From Rhodocollybia butyracea (Eukaryota; Basidiomycota; Agaricomycetes; Agaricales; Omphalotaceae): a stretch of 64,000 bases of DNA. The translations under genes were made by a program, and so were the position numbers. The stretch spans positions 31,967 to 95,966 of the forward strand of contig JADNRY010000235.1 of assembly GCA_015501585.1 (NCBI GenBank), read 5' to 3'. Positions 11,201-21,911 of the stretch are shown one piece after another (the first letter of the stretch is position 1; each line of letters begins with the position of its first letter). The notes beneath the pieces are model-generated. The model did not search any database. It was given only the letters and a program-made list of their open reading frames with translations, and had not been told where the DNA came from.

Positions 11201-12741
11201 GAGGCATGGCCCATTTTATGTTAAGCAGGGAAACGGTGCAAACCCTAACCCCGAGTCTCATCCCTGCTCACCGTAACCTTAACAGCATTCGAGCCAGGCA
11301 TAGAAGTTCACAGCATTACAAGGTTTTTACGCTTTTGGGCTTTAATTAATAAATGTTTAGTGGCCGGACGTCGCATCAGGTTGCATCAGGTTGCATCCTG
11401 CTGTATCGCGGACTTGGATTTGTTACTGGATTTGTAGCGCGTGCCTTTCCTGCCGATAGCATCTCAAATTATATCAAAGCGACCTAGGTAAAAAAACACT
11501 GCGATTTAGAAGTAGGAGCCTCTCTGAGGAAGCTGGAAGGCTGAGGAAGGATTGCTCACATTCGAGTAGGTAGGTCGCACGCGTAAGGAGTGAAGATTCT
11601 GAGCAAGTTTTCCACCGCACCCAGGCCCTCATTGTATCTCTACATGATTGATCCACTAGCTTCGCTGTACCAGAGACCGGTCCAGCCGCAAGAATTGAAG
11701 CAGGCATCAAATCTTTCACCTGTTACCATTGCCTTCGATTCGTTCTGTCATTTTAACCGACACTTGGCGGTTCATAGGATTAGGGGAAAGGTGCCGGCAA
11801 ATTGTTATGCCTTAGGCCTTGAGCTCGACACAGAAGTGAGATGGCAATATGGATGCACCAACGAGTGAAGGTATGTTTATTTATCATCATCAATACTCTG
11901 AATTTTGGAACACTGTTGCTCAAGGATTTCTGATGAGCTGTTTGTTTAGTCTCGGTGCTGAGATGAACAAGACTCTGTATCTGTGTATCGTGGTCAATCT
12001 GTATCAATGGGTAGAATGGAAATTGGAATGTTGGAACATTGATGTCAGGCTGCAGTGAGCATTTTCCTCTTCATATACATCCAGTTCCATTCTCTCTTCG
12101 ATTGGATTCCACTGCATCGTCGCTCACTAACCTCCTTTTCCTAGATTCATATCCTACCGCCTAGCACAAACTCTGCATGCAAACCTGGCCCTTTCACCTT
12201 TGATGTTGTAGCTTTTACAAAACTACCAATTCAATGCTGAACATTCAACATCCACTATGTTCTTTATTGGGGTAAATGGACTGAACACGGCTCTTCGGTC
12301 ATTGAAGCCATAGATATGTCAAACATCCACCAAGTTTCGGTATTTTTAGGTCAAATACTATGAAAACTTACTTGTTTCATTACGCCCAACATTTACAGGA
12401 TCGATAGAGGCGACAGAAAACTGGGAGTTCTGGGATATGTTGATAATAGCGACACCATTTCGGAGCAATTAAAATTCCCCGGAGCTTCTCGTCCTTCCAT
12501 GCTGTATCTTGGACCCTTCCTGATACGACTACTCTGTGTAAGTGGGTCTTTGTCACAATCCAGCAGCTTTGACCGTTACACCAAAACGGCAGTATAAACA
12601 CAAACTATGTGTTCAGCCTCTGGATTGTATATAAGCACATCTTGGCGGTTCAAGTGTGGTAAGCCACGGCAGGCTTACACCCTTCCCCACTCTCAGAGAA
12701 GTTTCCTTATATGGGCCGTCAAGGGTTACTCCGGTGGTGAG
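11201..12741. other. Intergenic stretch, no recognised gene
   Basis: An open frame at 11590-11868 (plus, 92 aa) has no recognisable domain and no supporting splice partners. The sequence at 11375-11400 repeats GCATCAGGTT twice but is not a transposon end. Nothing else can be supported. Confidence 0.35.
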
Positions 12742-12907
12742 TGTTGGATATTTATCCTGGGCTGCTCAATCGAGGCTGTGGACAAACACATATATACAAA
12801 TGATGTGTAACTACAACCCTTGATAACAATCTAATAGTAGTCTTGAACCGCCATCTCAGAGCCATCTCAGAGCCATCTAAGAGTCTAGGAGTCTTTATTA
12901 ACCAACA
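12742..12907 (+). repeat. 5' LTR of the gag-only element
   Basis: A 166-bp TG..CA repeat that I read as identical to the 3' copy. It contains three near-adjacent GAGCCATCT(C/A)A units and an ATATATACAAA stretch that may serve as a TATA element. Confidence 0.88.
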
Positions 12908-12919
12908 GGTTATGGGCCC
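12908..12919 (+). promoter_or_regulatory. Primer binding site, initiator tRNA-Met internal match
   Basis: GGTTATGGGCCC is the exact complement of the anticodon-arm sequence (GGGCCCAUAACC) typical of fungal initiator tRNA-Met. It is not complementary to a tRNA 3' end. This is the half-tRNA priming arrangement known from Drosophila copia. The same sequence follows the 5' LTR of the neighbouring copia element. Confidence 0.6.
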
Positions 12920-13048
12920 CGTGTCCACACTATACATCTAGGAGTTTTATTCATCATCTAGGAGCTTTACTTTTCACCCAATCACTCAATCTCACTCATT
13001 TCATCATCCCATCCCCAATCCCTTTTCAACGACTCATATTCATTCACT

Positions 13049-14146
13049 ATGGCCACACTTTCAGCTCTTCTTAATCTTGGAAGGAACATTCCCCTACTTT
13101 CCACTACAAATGCTGATGACTGGAGCAACTGGAAAGAGGATGTTCTGCAAATGGTGCTTAGTGCAGATGGTCAGAGCGCCAAGATTGCCACAGGGTTGAC
13201 TTCACGTCCATCAGAGGCTGCTGATGCCAAGGAATGGGATCGACTCAACTCACAGGCTGCGTCCATCATTAAATCCCTCACTAATCGAGACTGCCGAAAC
13301 ATCTACAAGGATAAGACAAATGCTTCCGAAATCTGGAGTGCACTTGTCTCCTATTTTGAAAAATCATCATTTTCCTCACGTTCAGCTACACGTGCTGCCT
13401 ATCACCGCATTACGCATGATCCGCTTAAACCAACCAAAGTCTATCTTGATGCTTTGGATGATATGCGTGCTTGTCTTCAGGCACTACTCCCTTCCGGTGA
13501 AACAATCTCTGATAGTTATCACAAGGATATCATGCTTCAGAACCTTCATTCATCATTCGAGGCCTGGAAAACATCTCTTCTTGCCCAACCTACTGGCGAG
13601 CCCAATCTTAAAACCTGCCGCACTGTTCTTGAGAGTGCTATGGTTTCATTTGACCCTGAGAAGAGAGCCGATGAAATTTTAGATGGGATTAATAACCCGT
13701 CTGAACCATCCTCCCGTGTAGAGGCTGCTCATGCTTATGCTACAGCTTTCCGAAAGGGAAGTAAAGGAGGAAGTCGGAATGGATCTGGTACTAGGGAAAG
13801 TTTTAGTGGTAGAGGGGGAGGAAGAGGGGGAGCTTCCAATGGAAGCGGCCATGAAGATGGACAAGGATTTATAGACAGTCGCGGAAATCGCTGGTGTGAT
13901 ATGTCTATGGATGGCTGTCACCGTTGTGGAGGTATGTCGCACAAGGCTTCTAACTGTGTCAAGGACATGCCAGAGGAAGTCAAGCACTGGTGTCTTAACC
14001 GCACATATGACACTGCGCACATCACTCACAATCCTCCCAATAACATCTCTTCACATTTCATTGCTCCTATTGATACTTATGGTTTTTCTGCTCATCCTAC
14101 TTGTCCACCCTTTGAAGAGGAGGAGTATATTGATTTTCATGCTTGA
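13049..14146 (+). CDS. gag: Gag polyprotein of the non-autonomous LTR element
   Basis: A single intact 365-aa frame. The N-terminal two thirds resembles copia-type Gag (UBN2-like), a capsid-like part with motifs such as WSNWKEDVLQMV and IWSALVSYFE. A Gly/Arg/Ser-rich linker follows at about residues 230-270. A CCHC zinc knuckle then reads CHRCGGMSHKASNC (C-x2-C-x4-H-x4-C), expected to bind RNA during particle assembly. The frame ends before the polypurine tract, and nothing encodes pol. The start is the first ATG of the frame, about 140 nt after the 5' LTR. Its intact frame alongside identical LTRs suggests recent activity with a helper element. Confidence 0.85.
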   Translation: MATLSALLNLGRNIPLLSTTNADDWSNWKEDVLQMVLSADGQSAKIATGLTSRPSEAADAKEWDRLNSQAASIIKSLTNRDCRNIYKDKTNASEIWSALVSYFEKSSFSSRSATRAAYHRITHDPLKPTKVYLDALDDMRACLQALLPSGETISDSYHKDIMLQNLHSSFEAWKTSLLAQPTGEPNLKTCRTVLESAMVSFDPEKRADEILDGINNPSEPSSRVEAAHAYATAFRKGSKGGSRNGSGTRESFSGRGGGRGGASNGSGHEDGQGFIDSRGNRWCDMSMDGCHRCGGMSHKASNCVKDMPEEVKHWCLNRTYDTAHITHNPPNNISSHFIAPIDTYGFSAHPTCPPFEEEEYIDFHA

Positions 14147-14194
14147 TTATATTTATAGCTTAGGGGGAGCTCTCTTTGTTTCGCAGAGGGGGAG

Positions 14195-14360
14195 TGTTGG
14201 ATATTTATCCTGGGCTGCTCAATCGAGGCTGTGGACAAACACATATATACAAATGATGTGTAACTACAACCCTTGATAACAATCTAATAGTAGTCTTGAA
14301 CCGCCATCTCAGAGCCATCTCAGAGCCATCTAAGAGTCTAGGAGTCTTTATTAACCAACA
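14195..14360 (+). repeat. 3' LTR of the gag-only element
   Basis: A 166-bp repeat that reads identical to 12742-12907, preceded by a polypurine tract and followed by the GTGAG target duplication. Confidence 0.88.
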
Positions 14361-14464
14361 GTGAGCAGAGCCTTGAATTGGACCTGCTCAAACCTTCTCT
14401 GACAGCTTGTCATGTGCGCTGCATTGCAAAGCAAGCGAATGCCAGAGATAGGGAATGAACTGCC

Positions 14465-14980
14465 TGTAGAACCAGCGGTCAGTCAACACAAGGTCGACAG
14501 CATACTCACCTGAGAGTGTAAGGATGTTACAGGAGTTGTAAGAGTGCTTGTTGAGAGCAGAACAAGTGTCCAGACGAATAGTAGGATTCTTGGTTATTGT
14601 TACAGGAAAATATCTACAGTATTTATACTACAGAATATAATAAACCCTATAACAATGTATGAGTCTACTTGAGTCGTACTGCTAAACATAGTGCATATAC
14701 ATGTGCATAATGTACCCTAGAAGATGGAGTCCGTATGGTAATTCTATAGGTATTGTTCATAGGTACTGCAAGGCAGCGTACAAGCTATGTATCATAAGAC
14801 TAATAGCGAATGGCATAATTGACTACATCTATACAAACCTGCGTAGAGGCTGCGTCTAGTGTTTGAGGGTGAGTTTCAACATAGCATATATCGACAGTTC
14901 ATCGATCATATAGCAAGTGCGTCTAGTCGACTCACATCACTGATTAGATACGACTCATAAGCGGTAATCTAGTTTCAACA
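14465..14980 (-). repeat. 3' LTR of the copia element
   Basis: On the minus strand it starts TGTTGAAACTAG and ends GGTTCTACA, preceded by a polypurine tract CGAGGGGGAG (14981-14990). The first 230 bp on plus match 21078-21309 with only a couple of differences. Confidence 0.8.
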
Positions 14981-15003
14981 CTCCCCCTCGCTAAGAATTG
15001 TAG

Positions 15004-16887
15004 CTAAGAAGTATAATTTTTATCGACTTTAAACCAGTTAAAGAGAATTCCTAGACTGTTACGGAATTTCTGAAACTTGACAAGTGCAAGGTTCTTCGTG
15101 AGAAGATCTGCGACATTATCATCTGTAGGAACATAGAAGAGTTCTATTTCTTTTGATTCGATGCGTTCTCTGATATAATGATATCATATATCAATATGCT
15201 TGGTTCTTCTTTCTTGTACAGGATTAGATCCCAGAAAGATTGATCCTTGATTATCACCACATAAGGGCAATACAGCGATAGTAATTCCGATCTCAGAAAA
15301 GAGAGACTTAAGCCACATGAGTTGTCTACACGAATCAGATAAAGCCATATATTCAGCTTCAGTCGATGAAAGAGCAACTGTTTTCTGTTTGTGAGAAGTC
15401 CAGCAGATTGGACCTGTGGCAAGTTTGATAATCATCCCAGTATGGGATTTTCGATCATCTGGATCTGACGCCCAGTCAGAATCACAATAGGCTAAGAAGC
15501 CATGGTCAGATCTACCATCAAAGACAAGTACGTAAGTAGAAGTCCCAATTAAGTAGCGCACAATGTAAAGTGCTTTGGCCAGGTGGTCTGGATTTGGATT
15601 CGCCGAATACTGTGAGAGTTTTATAACGGCATAAGCAATGTCGGGTCGGGTGCCTAGCATCAGATACAATAAAGATCCAATTACACTTTGAAAGCGTTGT
15701 CTAAGTTTGGCATCTACATGACCAGTGTTTGCACGAGGAACCCAGGATGAAGGTAATGGGGTTGGGGTGGCTTTGGCGTTAGTCAATCCAAAACGTTCTA
15801 TGACCTTTCGAAGATAAGGTTGTTGGTCAAGTGTTAAGACACCTTTGGAACGGTCCTGTGTAATCCGCATTCCAAGGAACTCAGTTGGTTCTCCTAGATC
15901 ACGACATTCCCATAATTTCATAAACTCGTTTTTCTTTTTAAGAACAAGATCTTTGTCCTTGCCTGATGATGGCAGTTACGGTTTTGCCATTTGATTTAAA
16001 GACGTATACACCAGCATCTGAAGAGCAGCGATGATGGCAGTTACGGTTTTGCCATTTGATTTAAAGACGTATACACCAGCATCTGAAGAGCAGCGCTTAA
16101 ATCCCAATTTTCCCATGGAGGCGTTACATTCCTTCCACCAGGATAAGCTAGCTTGTTTCAGTCTGTATAATGCACGATGTAACCGCCATACTTTCGGTGT
16201 GCCTTCTTTAATGAAGTCTTTAGGTTGTTCCATGTAGATCTCTTCATCTAGCTTGCCATAAAGAAAAGCCTGTTTGACATCAAGAGCCTGGATTTCCCAG
16301 TCCTCTAATGCGGCTAAAGCTAGGAGAGTTCGTACAGTTTCAAACCGGGCGACCGGTGAGAACAACTCATTATAATCCACACCTTCTACTTGTGAAAAAC
16401 CTTTTGCTACGAGTCGGGCTTTATAGCGACCATCAGATTTTTTAGTAAAAACCCATCGACAACGGATAGGTTTGCGACCTTTTGGTAGATCAACTACTTC
16501 AAAGACATTTCGTTTCTTCAAACCATCGATCTCATCTTTGCATGCTTGATCCCATTTCTTTCTTTCAGCAGATGGTAAATGACAATATGATGTTGGAGAA
16601 ATCCAATTATCAGGATTATTCCTAGCGGCTTCGTGTTTAGCCGGTATCATTTCACTGTCAAGATCTGTGATAAAAGATGATTCTTCTAGAGAATCGGAGA
16701 TTGCTTGCGAAAGAAGGTATTTTTGTAATTCAACTCCCCCTTCCTGAGCTAGCTTAGTCAGAAGTGCTTCCTCTTCTATGTCAGAATCCGGAGTAGCGCC
16801 TGGAGGTGGCGGTGTGACCATACGGTCATCAGGATTCAATGGACGTCGTGGTGGAACCGGTGGCGGAACTTGATCAGGAACTATATT
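15004..16887 (-). pseudogene. pol: Copia pol: reverse transcriptase and RNase H part
   Basis: Minus-strand continuation of the copia polyprotein. The frame at 15978-16887 has the RT N-terminal landmarks RCRWVFTKKSDG, RLVAKGFSQVEGVDYNELFS, ALDVKQAFLYGKLDEEIYME and ALYRLKQA. It breaks at a 65-bp tandem duplication (15965-16094). Just after that the sequence jumps from VTAII to the region of KDKDLVLKKKNEFMKLW, so the YVDD catalytic loop is absent. RNase H follows (YCDSDWASDPDDRKS, ALSSTEAEYMALSDSC) with a TGA at 15184-15186 inside what should be KHIDIRYHYIRE, then the usual tail ending at 15004. It cannot encode a working RT. Confidence 0.85.
15965..16094. repeat. 65-bp perfect tandem duplication in copia RT
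   Basis: 15965-16029 and 16030-16094 read identically. The unit is not a multiple of three and shifts the RT frame just before the active-site region. Confidence 0.9.
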
Positions 16888-17260
16888 CATCAGGAAAAGC
16901 TGTTTTTGCCTAGGTGACCTCAGAGTGGCCTAAAGCAAACTAGGTGACCTATGAATCCTATGGCATCCTAGGAATTTGGGCTCATCCCTTGCCAGTCAAG
17001 GCTCTTGAGGATTCCATAGGGTATCCTAGGCAAACCCAGGGCAAGCCTAGGTTTGCCCAGGTTTGCCCAAGTGTTCCCCAGGTGTTCCCCAGGAGCACCT
17101 GGGCAAACCTGGGCAGACCTAGGCTTGCCTAGGGAATCCTCAAGAGCCTTGACTGGCAAGGGACGAGCCCAAATTCCTAGGATGCCATAGGATTCATAGG
17201 TCACCTAGTTTGCTTTAGGCCACTCTGGGGTCACCTAGGCAAAAACAGCTTTTCCTGATG
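16888..17260. mobile_element. CATCAGG foldback element 2 (373 bp)
   Basis: Starts CATCAGGAAAAGCTGTTTTTGCC and ends in its reverse complement. The arms pair over about 165 bp, and the centre is rich in GCCCAGG, CCTAGG and TTTGCCC motifs. It sits inside the copia polyprotein frame; the flanks are TT at 16886-16887 and 17261-17262. Removing the element and one TT gives an uninterrupted copia frame across the site, which supports a 2-bp target duplication. Non-coding. Confidence 0.82.
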
Positions 17261-20200
17261 TTGCGAGCAGGCACAAGTCCATGTCTAGCATGTCCAAAGC
17301 GCTCAGCACGTTCATCATGATCAGCTTGTCGGCTCCAAGTGCCAGGCGTGGGTATCATGCCAGGGCGCAAGGGTGCACGACGTTCTCTAGTGGGGTTCAC
17401 ACATTTCCATGCTTCAACGTCTTCGGGACGGTAGCTGAATGGATTAGGATCGGGAGCAAGTGGTGAAGGGTCTCTTGCTTGAGGTGGAGGGGTGGGTGAT
17501 CGAGATGGTACCGGAGGATTGGGATTTGGAGCATCATCACCAGGCAGATCTGGATCTGGGCCAGCTGGTGGACTGTGTGGTCCATTATCTGGTTCAGTAA
17601 ACGGTTGTGGTTGATCTTCCGGTAATTCCGGATCAAATGGAATGTCTGCACCATTACCATTTGAAGGTTGCGAAGGTTTCACAGGTGTGGGGGCAACAGG
17701 TATAGCGGGTTTTACTCCAGAATCAGATTCAGATTTGCACCGTGGAAACCATTTCTCATAGAAAGTTGCTTGTGCAGCATGCACTACGGAATTATCGCTA
17801 CGCATGAATAGATATCCTTTGCTTCCTTGGTCATATCCAATGAAAGTCATCGCTTCAGAGTGTGGGGATTGTTTATTTTTTCGCTTGTCAATAGGAATAA
17901 AGACATAAGCGCCACAGCCAAAGGTTCTGAAGTATGAGACATCAGGTTTCTTTTTGAGAAAACCTTCAATTGGTGTCTTCCAGTTCAATCGACGGATTGG
18001 TGTGCAGTTATACACATGTACTCCTGTGGAATATGAGAATTGCCACCAGGACTCCGGGCAGCATGCATGGTGTCGCATGGCTTCGGATTTTTCCATGAGT
18101 GTACGGTTGATACGTTCCGCTCTACCATTCTGTTGATGAACATAAGGTTCGGACATTTGAATATCAATACCCTCAGACTTGAGAAAGGAAGTAAATTCCT
18201 TTGAGATGAGTTCTCCCCCTCGATCAATGCGGAAACACACAAGTTTGCGTCCAGTTTGTTTTTCAGCCCAAGATTTGAAATCCTTGAAGGCTTGAAACAC
18301 TTCTGATTTTTGTCGCAGCATGATCGAAGTAGCATGAGAAGAGCAGTCATCCAGCAGAGTGATCACAAATTTAAATTTATGATAAGAGACAGTTGGAATT
18401 TCAACCAAATCTGCGTGAATTAAATCCATAGGGTTGGATACTCGTTTCTCGGACTTAGGATATGCTTTGGAGGCAGCCTTTCCAAGCGCGCAACCTTTGC
18501 ATGGAGATTCTTTATCTGGTATCGACAACTTAGGTAGTCCGTTGACATTTCCAGGAGCATTGTGTAATACGACATCACCGGGATGTGCAAAACCGTTATG
18601 CCAGGTGTTAAAATCATTAGGAGATGATATCATGCCTATCTCAGATTTCACTACATCGGCCTTTAGCCAGTGAATATTATCCCTATCGTTATTGGGATAT
18701 AAGGTCATGATTGTTGAGTCATCATCCGTCTTACAAATAACTGATTTTTCAACGTTAATAGTTGTGTAACAACCCTGTCGATTTAATAAACCAACAGATA
18801 GAAGTCGGTGTGTGCAATGCGGTTGGTAAAACACTGGGTGTAACTTAGTCGTGAGGATTTTTCCTTTGCCGTTGTCATGCCTTATGTAGACTGTTCCGGC
18901 ACCTTCAATAAAGGTTGACGTACGTTTGTCAGTAGTCTGGACAGGTATTGGATGTGTGAATTTTTTATAAGACACAAAGTCTTGCCGATAAGGGGTAAGA
19001 TATCCAGATGCACCGGAATCAAGCAGCCATGTGTTAAATATCTGACTAAGGTTCTTATTCGCACCATGCACATCATTAGAAACCATTTTATTTAATTTAC
19101 CCTCGCTAGGAGGTACAGAGTTCAAGAAGCGTGGAGAATGTGATACATAAGGTCCATTTGGACCGTTCGATATTCCAGCCATATTATTGAACATCTGTTG
19201 TAATGAGTGCAATTGGTCAGTGAATTTTTCCTTAAGACTATTAAGGGAAGCTTGCCAGAAAATAAGGCGCTCGTCTCCAGAGCCATACATTGCCTCGTCA
19301 ATGTCCATTTCGAGTTTAGTCTGAGGCCAAAGGTGATCAGAGAGATCAACCTCTACTTGCTCGATCTTCATCCTGTCAAGGACGGAGTCGTGGGAGGCTT
19401 CACGGAGGAAGCTGTCATTAATGCGCGAGGCAAGGCAGGTGGCGAAATTAGAGACATTGGAAGTCTCCACTTCAGCTGATTCATGAGCCTTTTCTTTGCC
19501 TTTTCCTCCTGTCTTTCCGCGGCGTGTCTTTTTGTCTTTGTCAGAAGTAGAGGACGAGTCATTGGAAGGTTTGCTTGCCGGGTAAGGCGCTCCCTTCTTA
19601 GTGTCCTTCTTCTTCTTCTGATCATTCCAAGAAGACTTGGAGTCAGATTGACGTTTGACGCCGGAGATGCGGGCTGCGAGCGAGGTAGCGTTGGATTGGC
19701 GGCGGCGGTACTCATCCTGAATAATCGGCATGATGTTGGACGGAGTAAGAAGAGTAGCATCTCGAGAAAGGATTGTCATCGCAAGACTATCCCATTGAGT
19801 AGGTAAGGCGGCCAAGAGAATCATAGCTTTTACCGGTTCGGGAAGAATGAGACCAGAGCCATCAAGGCGAGAGAAGGTGGAAGTCAGTGAAGCCAAGGCT
19901 AGGGTGGGATTGGCTCTTCCATCGATCTGGAAGTTAATGGCCTCTTTGAAGATGCCAAAAGTGCCGGGTTTGCCATAGATCTTTTTGATTTCGGCCCAGG
20001 TTTCGTATGCTTCATCCTTCAGAACAGTAGCTCTGATGTCGTCAGGAAGTCGGAGGGCAATTAAGCCCATGGCTTGGTCATCAACGTTTTCCCAGTCGTT
20101 GATCTCTTTCTGTCGCTTGGCAGTGGTGGTCTCTACATCTTCACCAGACTTGTAAGTCTTTGCGGCGATTTCATCAGCAGTGGGTTTGCGAAAGGTTTGT

Positions 20201-20334
20201 AGTGGACAAGTCGATTGGCCACTAACAACAGACCAACAACGAGAGGCTCTAAGGAGTGCTGTCATTGAACTGGACCAGGAGGGGTAGTTAGCCCCATTGA
20301 GGAGAGGAACACTAGAGAGGTTTGAGAGAGACAT
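17261..20334 (-). CDS. gag-pol: Copia Gag-protease-integrase part, truncated by insertion
   Basis: About 1020 codons are open from ATG 20334 to the insertion at 17260. Order of parts: a Gag with LNGANYPSWSSSM near the start; a Lys/Ser-rich linker; an aspartic protease with LLDSGASGYLTP; the GAG-pre-integrase zinc site (H..H..C.GC); an integrase core with HADLVEI, FRIDRGGEL and QQNGRAERINRT as the D, D and E positions; and a Pro-rich region. The frame runs a few codons into the foldback element before stopping. On its own this part looks intact, so the damage to the element lies downstream in RT and RNase H. The start at 20334 is preferred over an upstream frame beginning in the leader. Confidence 0.85.
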
Positions 20335-21064
20335 GTTTTGATAAGGTTCTAGAAAAAGTAGAGCAACAGTCAGTGACGTGCTTCCACAAGTTATGAACAC
20401 AGATCACAACAACAAAGTCGGAAACCCGTGACAAGTGTTTTCAGTGTTGATCGCATATAATTATCCATCCATTTTCCATCCACTGATCCGATCATTCCAA
20501 TTCGGACTCAGTCACTTAAGTTGATCGGAACACAAATAGGGTAACTGAATGCCAAGAATATGCGTTCAGTCAACGTTCAGATGTGCTTTGCAGCACAATC
20601 GAACAGTATCCCTTCAGCATGTGAAGAACTTAAGGCAAGCAGCAGGTAGGTAATGTGTATGTACAATTATTCTTTGAAGGCCAAGAACCCAATGACCGTT
20701 CACAGTTTGCCAGCGGATGCACATGAACACTTTTATGGCTATTATAGCGGTGACCCCAAGTCTACCTGGCAGGGAATAAAACCCTAAAGGGAATGCCATC
20801 ACAGCAAAGCCCTTAAACAGTTCGTTCGATCATCGGGTGCTTATGTAAATACATGTGTGTGTCAGTGTGCAAAGTCATGTATATTTTTGAACAATGCAGG
20901 AATGGAGAGAAATGCGATCCATGAGTGTTACCATGTACCATGACCAGCTATGCACAACACACGAACTTCGTACACTCCAGGAATGAGCGTTGGACGTTCA
21001 TTGAACACTGTCTAACCAAGTGCAGTAAGCACAATGGAGGGCTCAACATGTGTTGAAGTGATCC
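20335..21064 (-). other. 5' leader of the copia element
   Basis: Sequence between the primer site and the Gag start codon. It contains no gene of its own that I can support, and repeats ATTCAGTT/GTTCAACGT-like words without a clear unit. Confidence 0.5.
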
Positions 21065-21309
21065 GGGGCCCATAACCTGTAGAAACAGCGGTCAGTCAAC
21101 ACAAGGTTGACAGCATACTCACCTGAGAGTGTAAGGATGTTACAGGAGTTGTAAGAGTGCTTGTTGAGAGCAGAACAAGTGTCCAGACGAATAGTAGGAT
21201 TCTTGGTTATTGTTACAGGAAAATATCTACAGTATTTATACTACAGAATATAATAAACCCTATAACAATGTATGAGTCTACTTGAGTCGTACTGCTAAAC
21301 ATAGTGCAT
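21065..21309 (-). repeat. Primer site and truncated 5' LTR of the copia element
   Basis: 21065-21077 is GGTTATGGGCCCC on the minus strand, a half-tRNA initiator-Met match. 21078-21309 is the remaining 232 bp of the 5' LTR, almost identical to 14465-14699. The remainder is cut off where a CATCAGG end begins at 21310. Confidence 0.8.
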
Positions 21310-21725
21310 CATCAGGAAAAACACTTCTGACCTAGGCTTTCCAAGGTTCACCTCATGGTGCAGATGCTATCCAAGGTGCCCAAGTTACTTTGGCACCCTA
21401 GGTTTTGAGGTCAATTCCTATGTCTCTTTATTATATCTTTGAAGTGCCTGTAGGAAGTGTAGGGTTTGCTTTAAGTGGGCCTCATGTTGCTGTGGTTCTT
21501 TAGTCTCTCCAGATATCCTATGTACATTAGGTCATCTATGTCTCCCAGGGAAGCCCTAGGAAAGTTGTAGAGAAGCCGTAGAGAAGCCCCAAGAAGTCCC
21601 AGGGAAGTCGTAGAGAAGCCCCAAGAAGTCCCAGGGAAGTCGTAGAGAAGCCCCAAGAAGGCCCAGGGAAGTCGTAGAGAAGCCCCGAGAAGCCCTGAGA
21701 AGCCCCAGGGAAGTGGGATCTTCAT
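21310..21725. mobile_element. CATCAGG element 4, one end only
   Basis: Begins CATCAGGAAAAACACTTC inside the copia 5' LTR. Internally it has an array of about 20-35 bp direct repeats built from GAAGCCCCAAGAAGTCCCAGGG and AAGTCGTAGA (21546-21715). The matching CCTGATG end is not found before unrelated sequence begins, so the element or the LTR has been truncated. The right limit is approximate. Confidence 0.55.
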
Positions 21726-21911
21726 AAGTATACCTTTGATTATGTATCATGACAAACATCATATTATCAAAATGTGAGCTAAACGTTGTCAGAAGTGTGA
21801 CACTCTCAAGATAAACCGAAGTGAAAAGCCAGCTACTATCTATTGCACAAGACATACACTCTGATTATTTTTACGCAACACCGTACAGCCATATATACAG
21901 ATATGTACCTG

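Larger units (their letters stand above)
12742..14360 (+). mobile_element. Gag-only LTR retrotransposon (TR-GAG type)
   Basis: Two 166-bp LTRs (12742-12907 and 14195-14360) read identically by eye, start TGTTGG and end CCAACA, and are flanked by GTGAG on both sides (12737-12741, 14361-14365). Directly after the 5' LTR is GGTTATGGGCCC (12908-12919), and a polypurine tract AGAGGGGGAG (14185-14194) precedes the 3' LTR. The internal region has one long open frame, gag, and no protease, integrase, reverse transcriptase or RNase H. It is therefore non-autonomous and must rely on enzymes from another copia-type element. Identical LTRs mean a recent insertion. Confidence 0.88.
14465..21309 (-). mobile_element. 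Dead copia (Pseudoviridae-like) LTR retrotransposon
   Basis: A minus-strand element. Its 3' LTR is 14465-14980 (516 bp). Its 5' LTR begins at 21078 and is cut at 21309 by another CATCAGG element. Between them lie gag, protease, integrase, reverse transcriptase and RNase H in copia order. The primer site GGTTATGGGCCCC (21065-21077, minus strand) is the same internal initiator-tRNA match as in the gag-only element 100 bp to the left. It is inactivated by the foldback insertion at 16888-17260, by loss of the RT active site near 15960, by a 65-bp tandem duplication, and by a stop in the RNase H tail. Confidence 0.85.

Noticed and set aside
11240..11260. AACCCTAACCCC, similar to a telomere repeat.
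   Set aside because: Only about one and a half units; far too short to be telomeric.
11370..11405. GCATCAGGTTGCATCAGGTT, similar to the CATCAGG transposon end.
   Set aside because: No AAAA after the motif, no inverted partner and no subterminal repeats; a simple short repeat.
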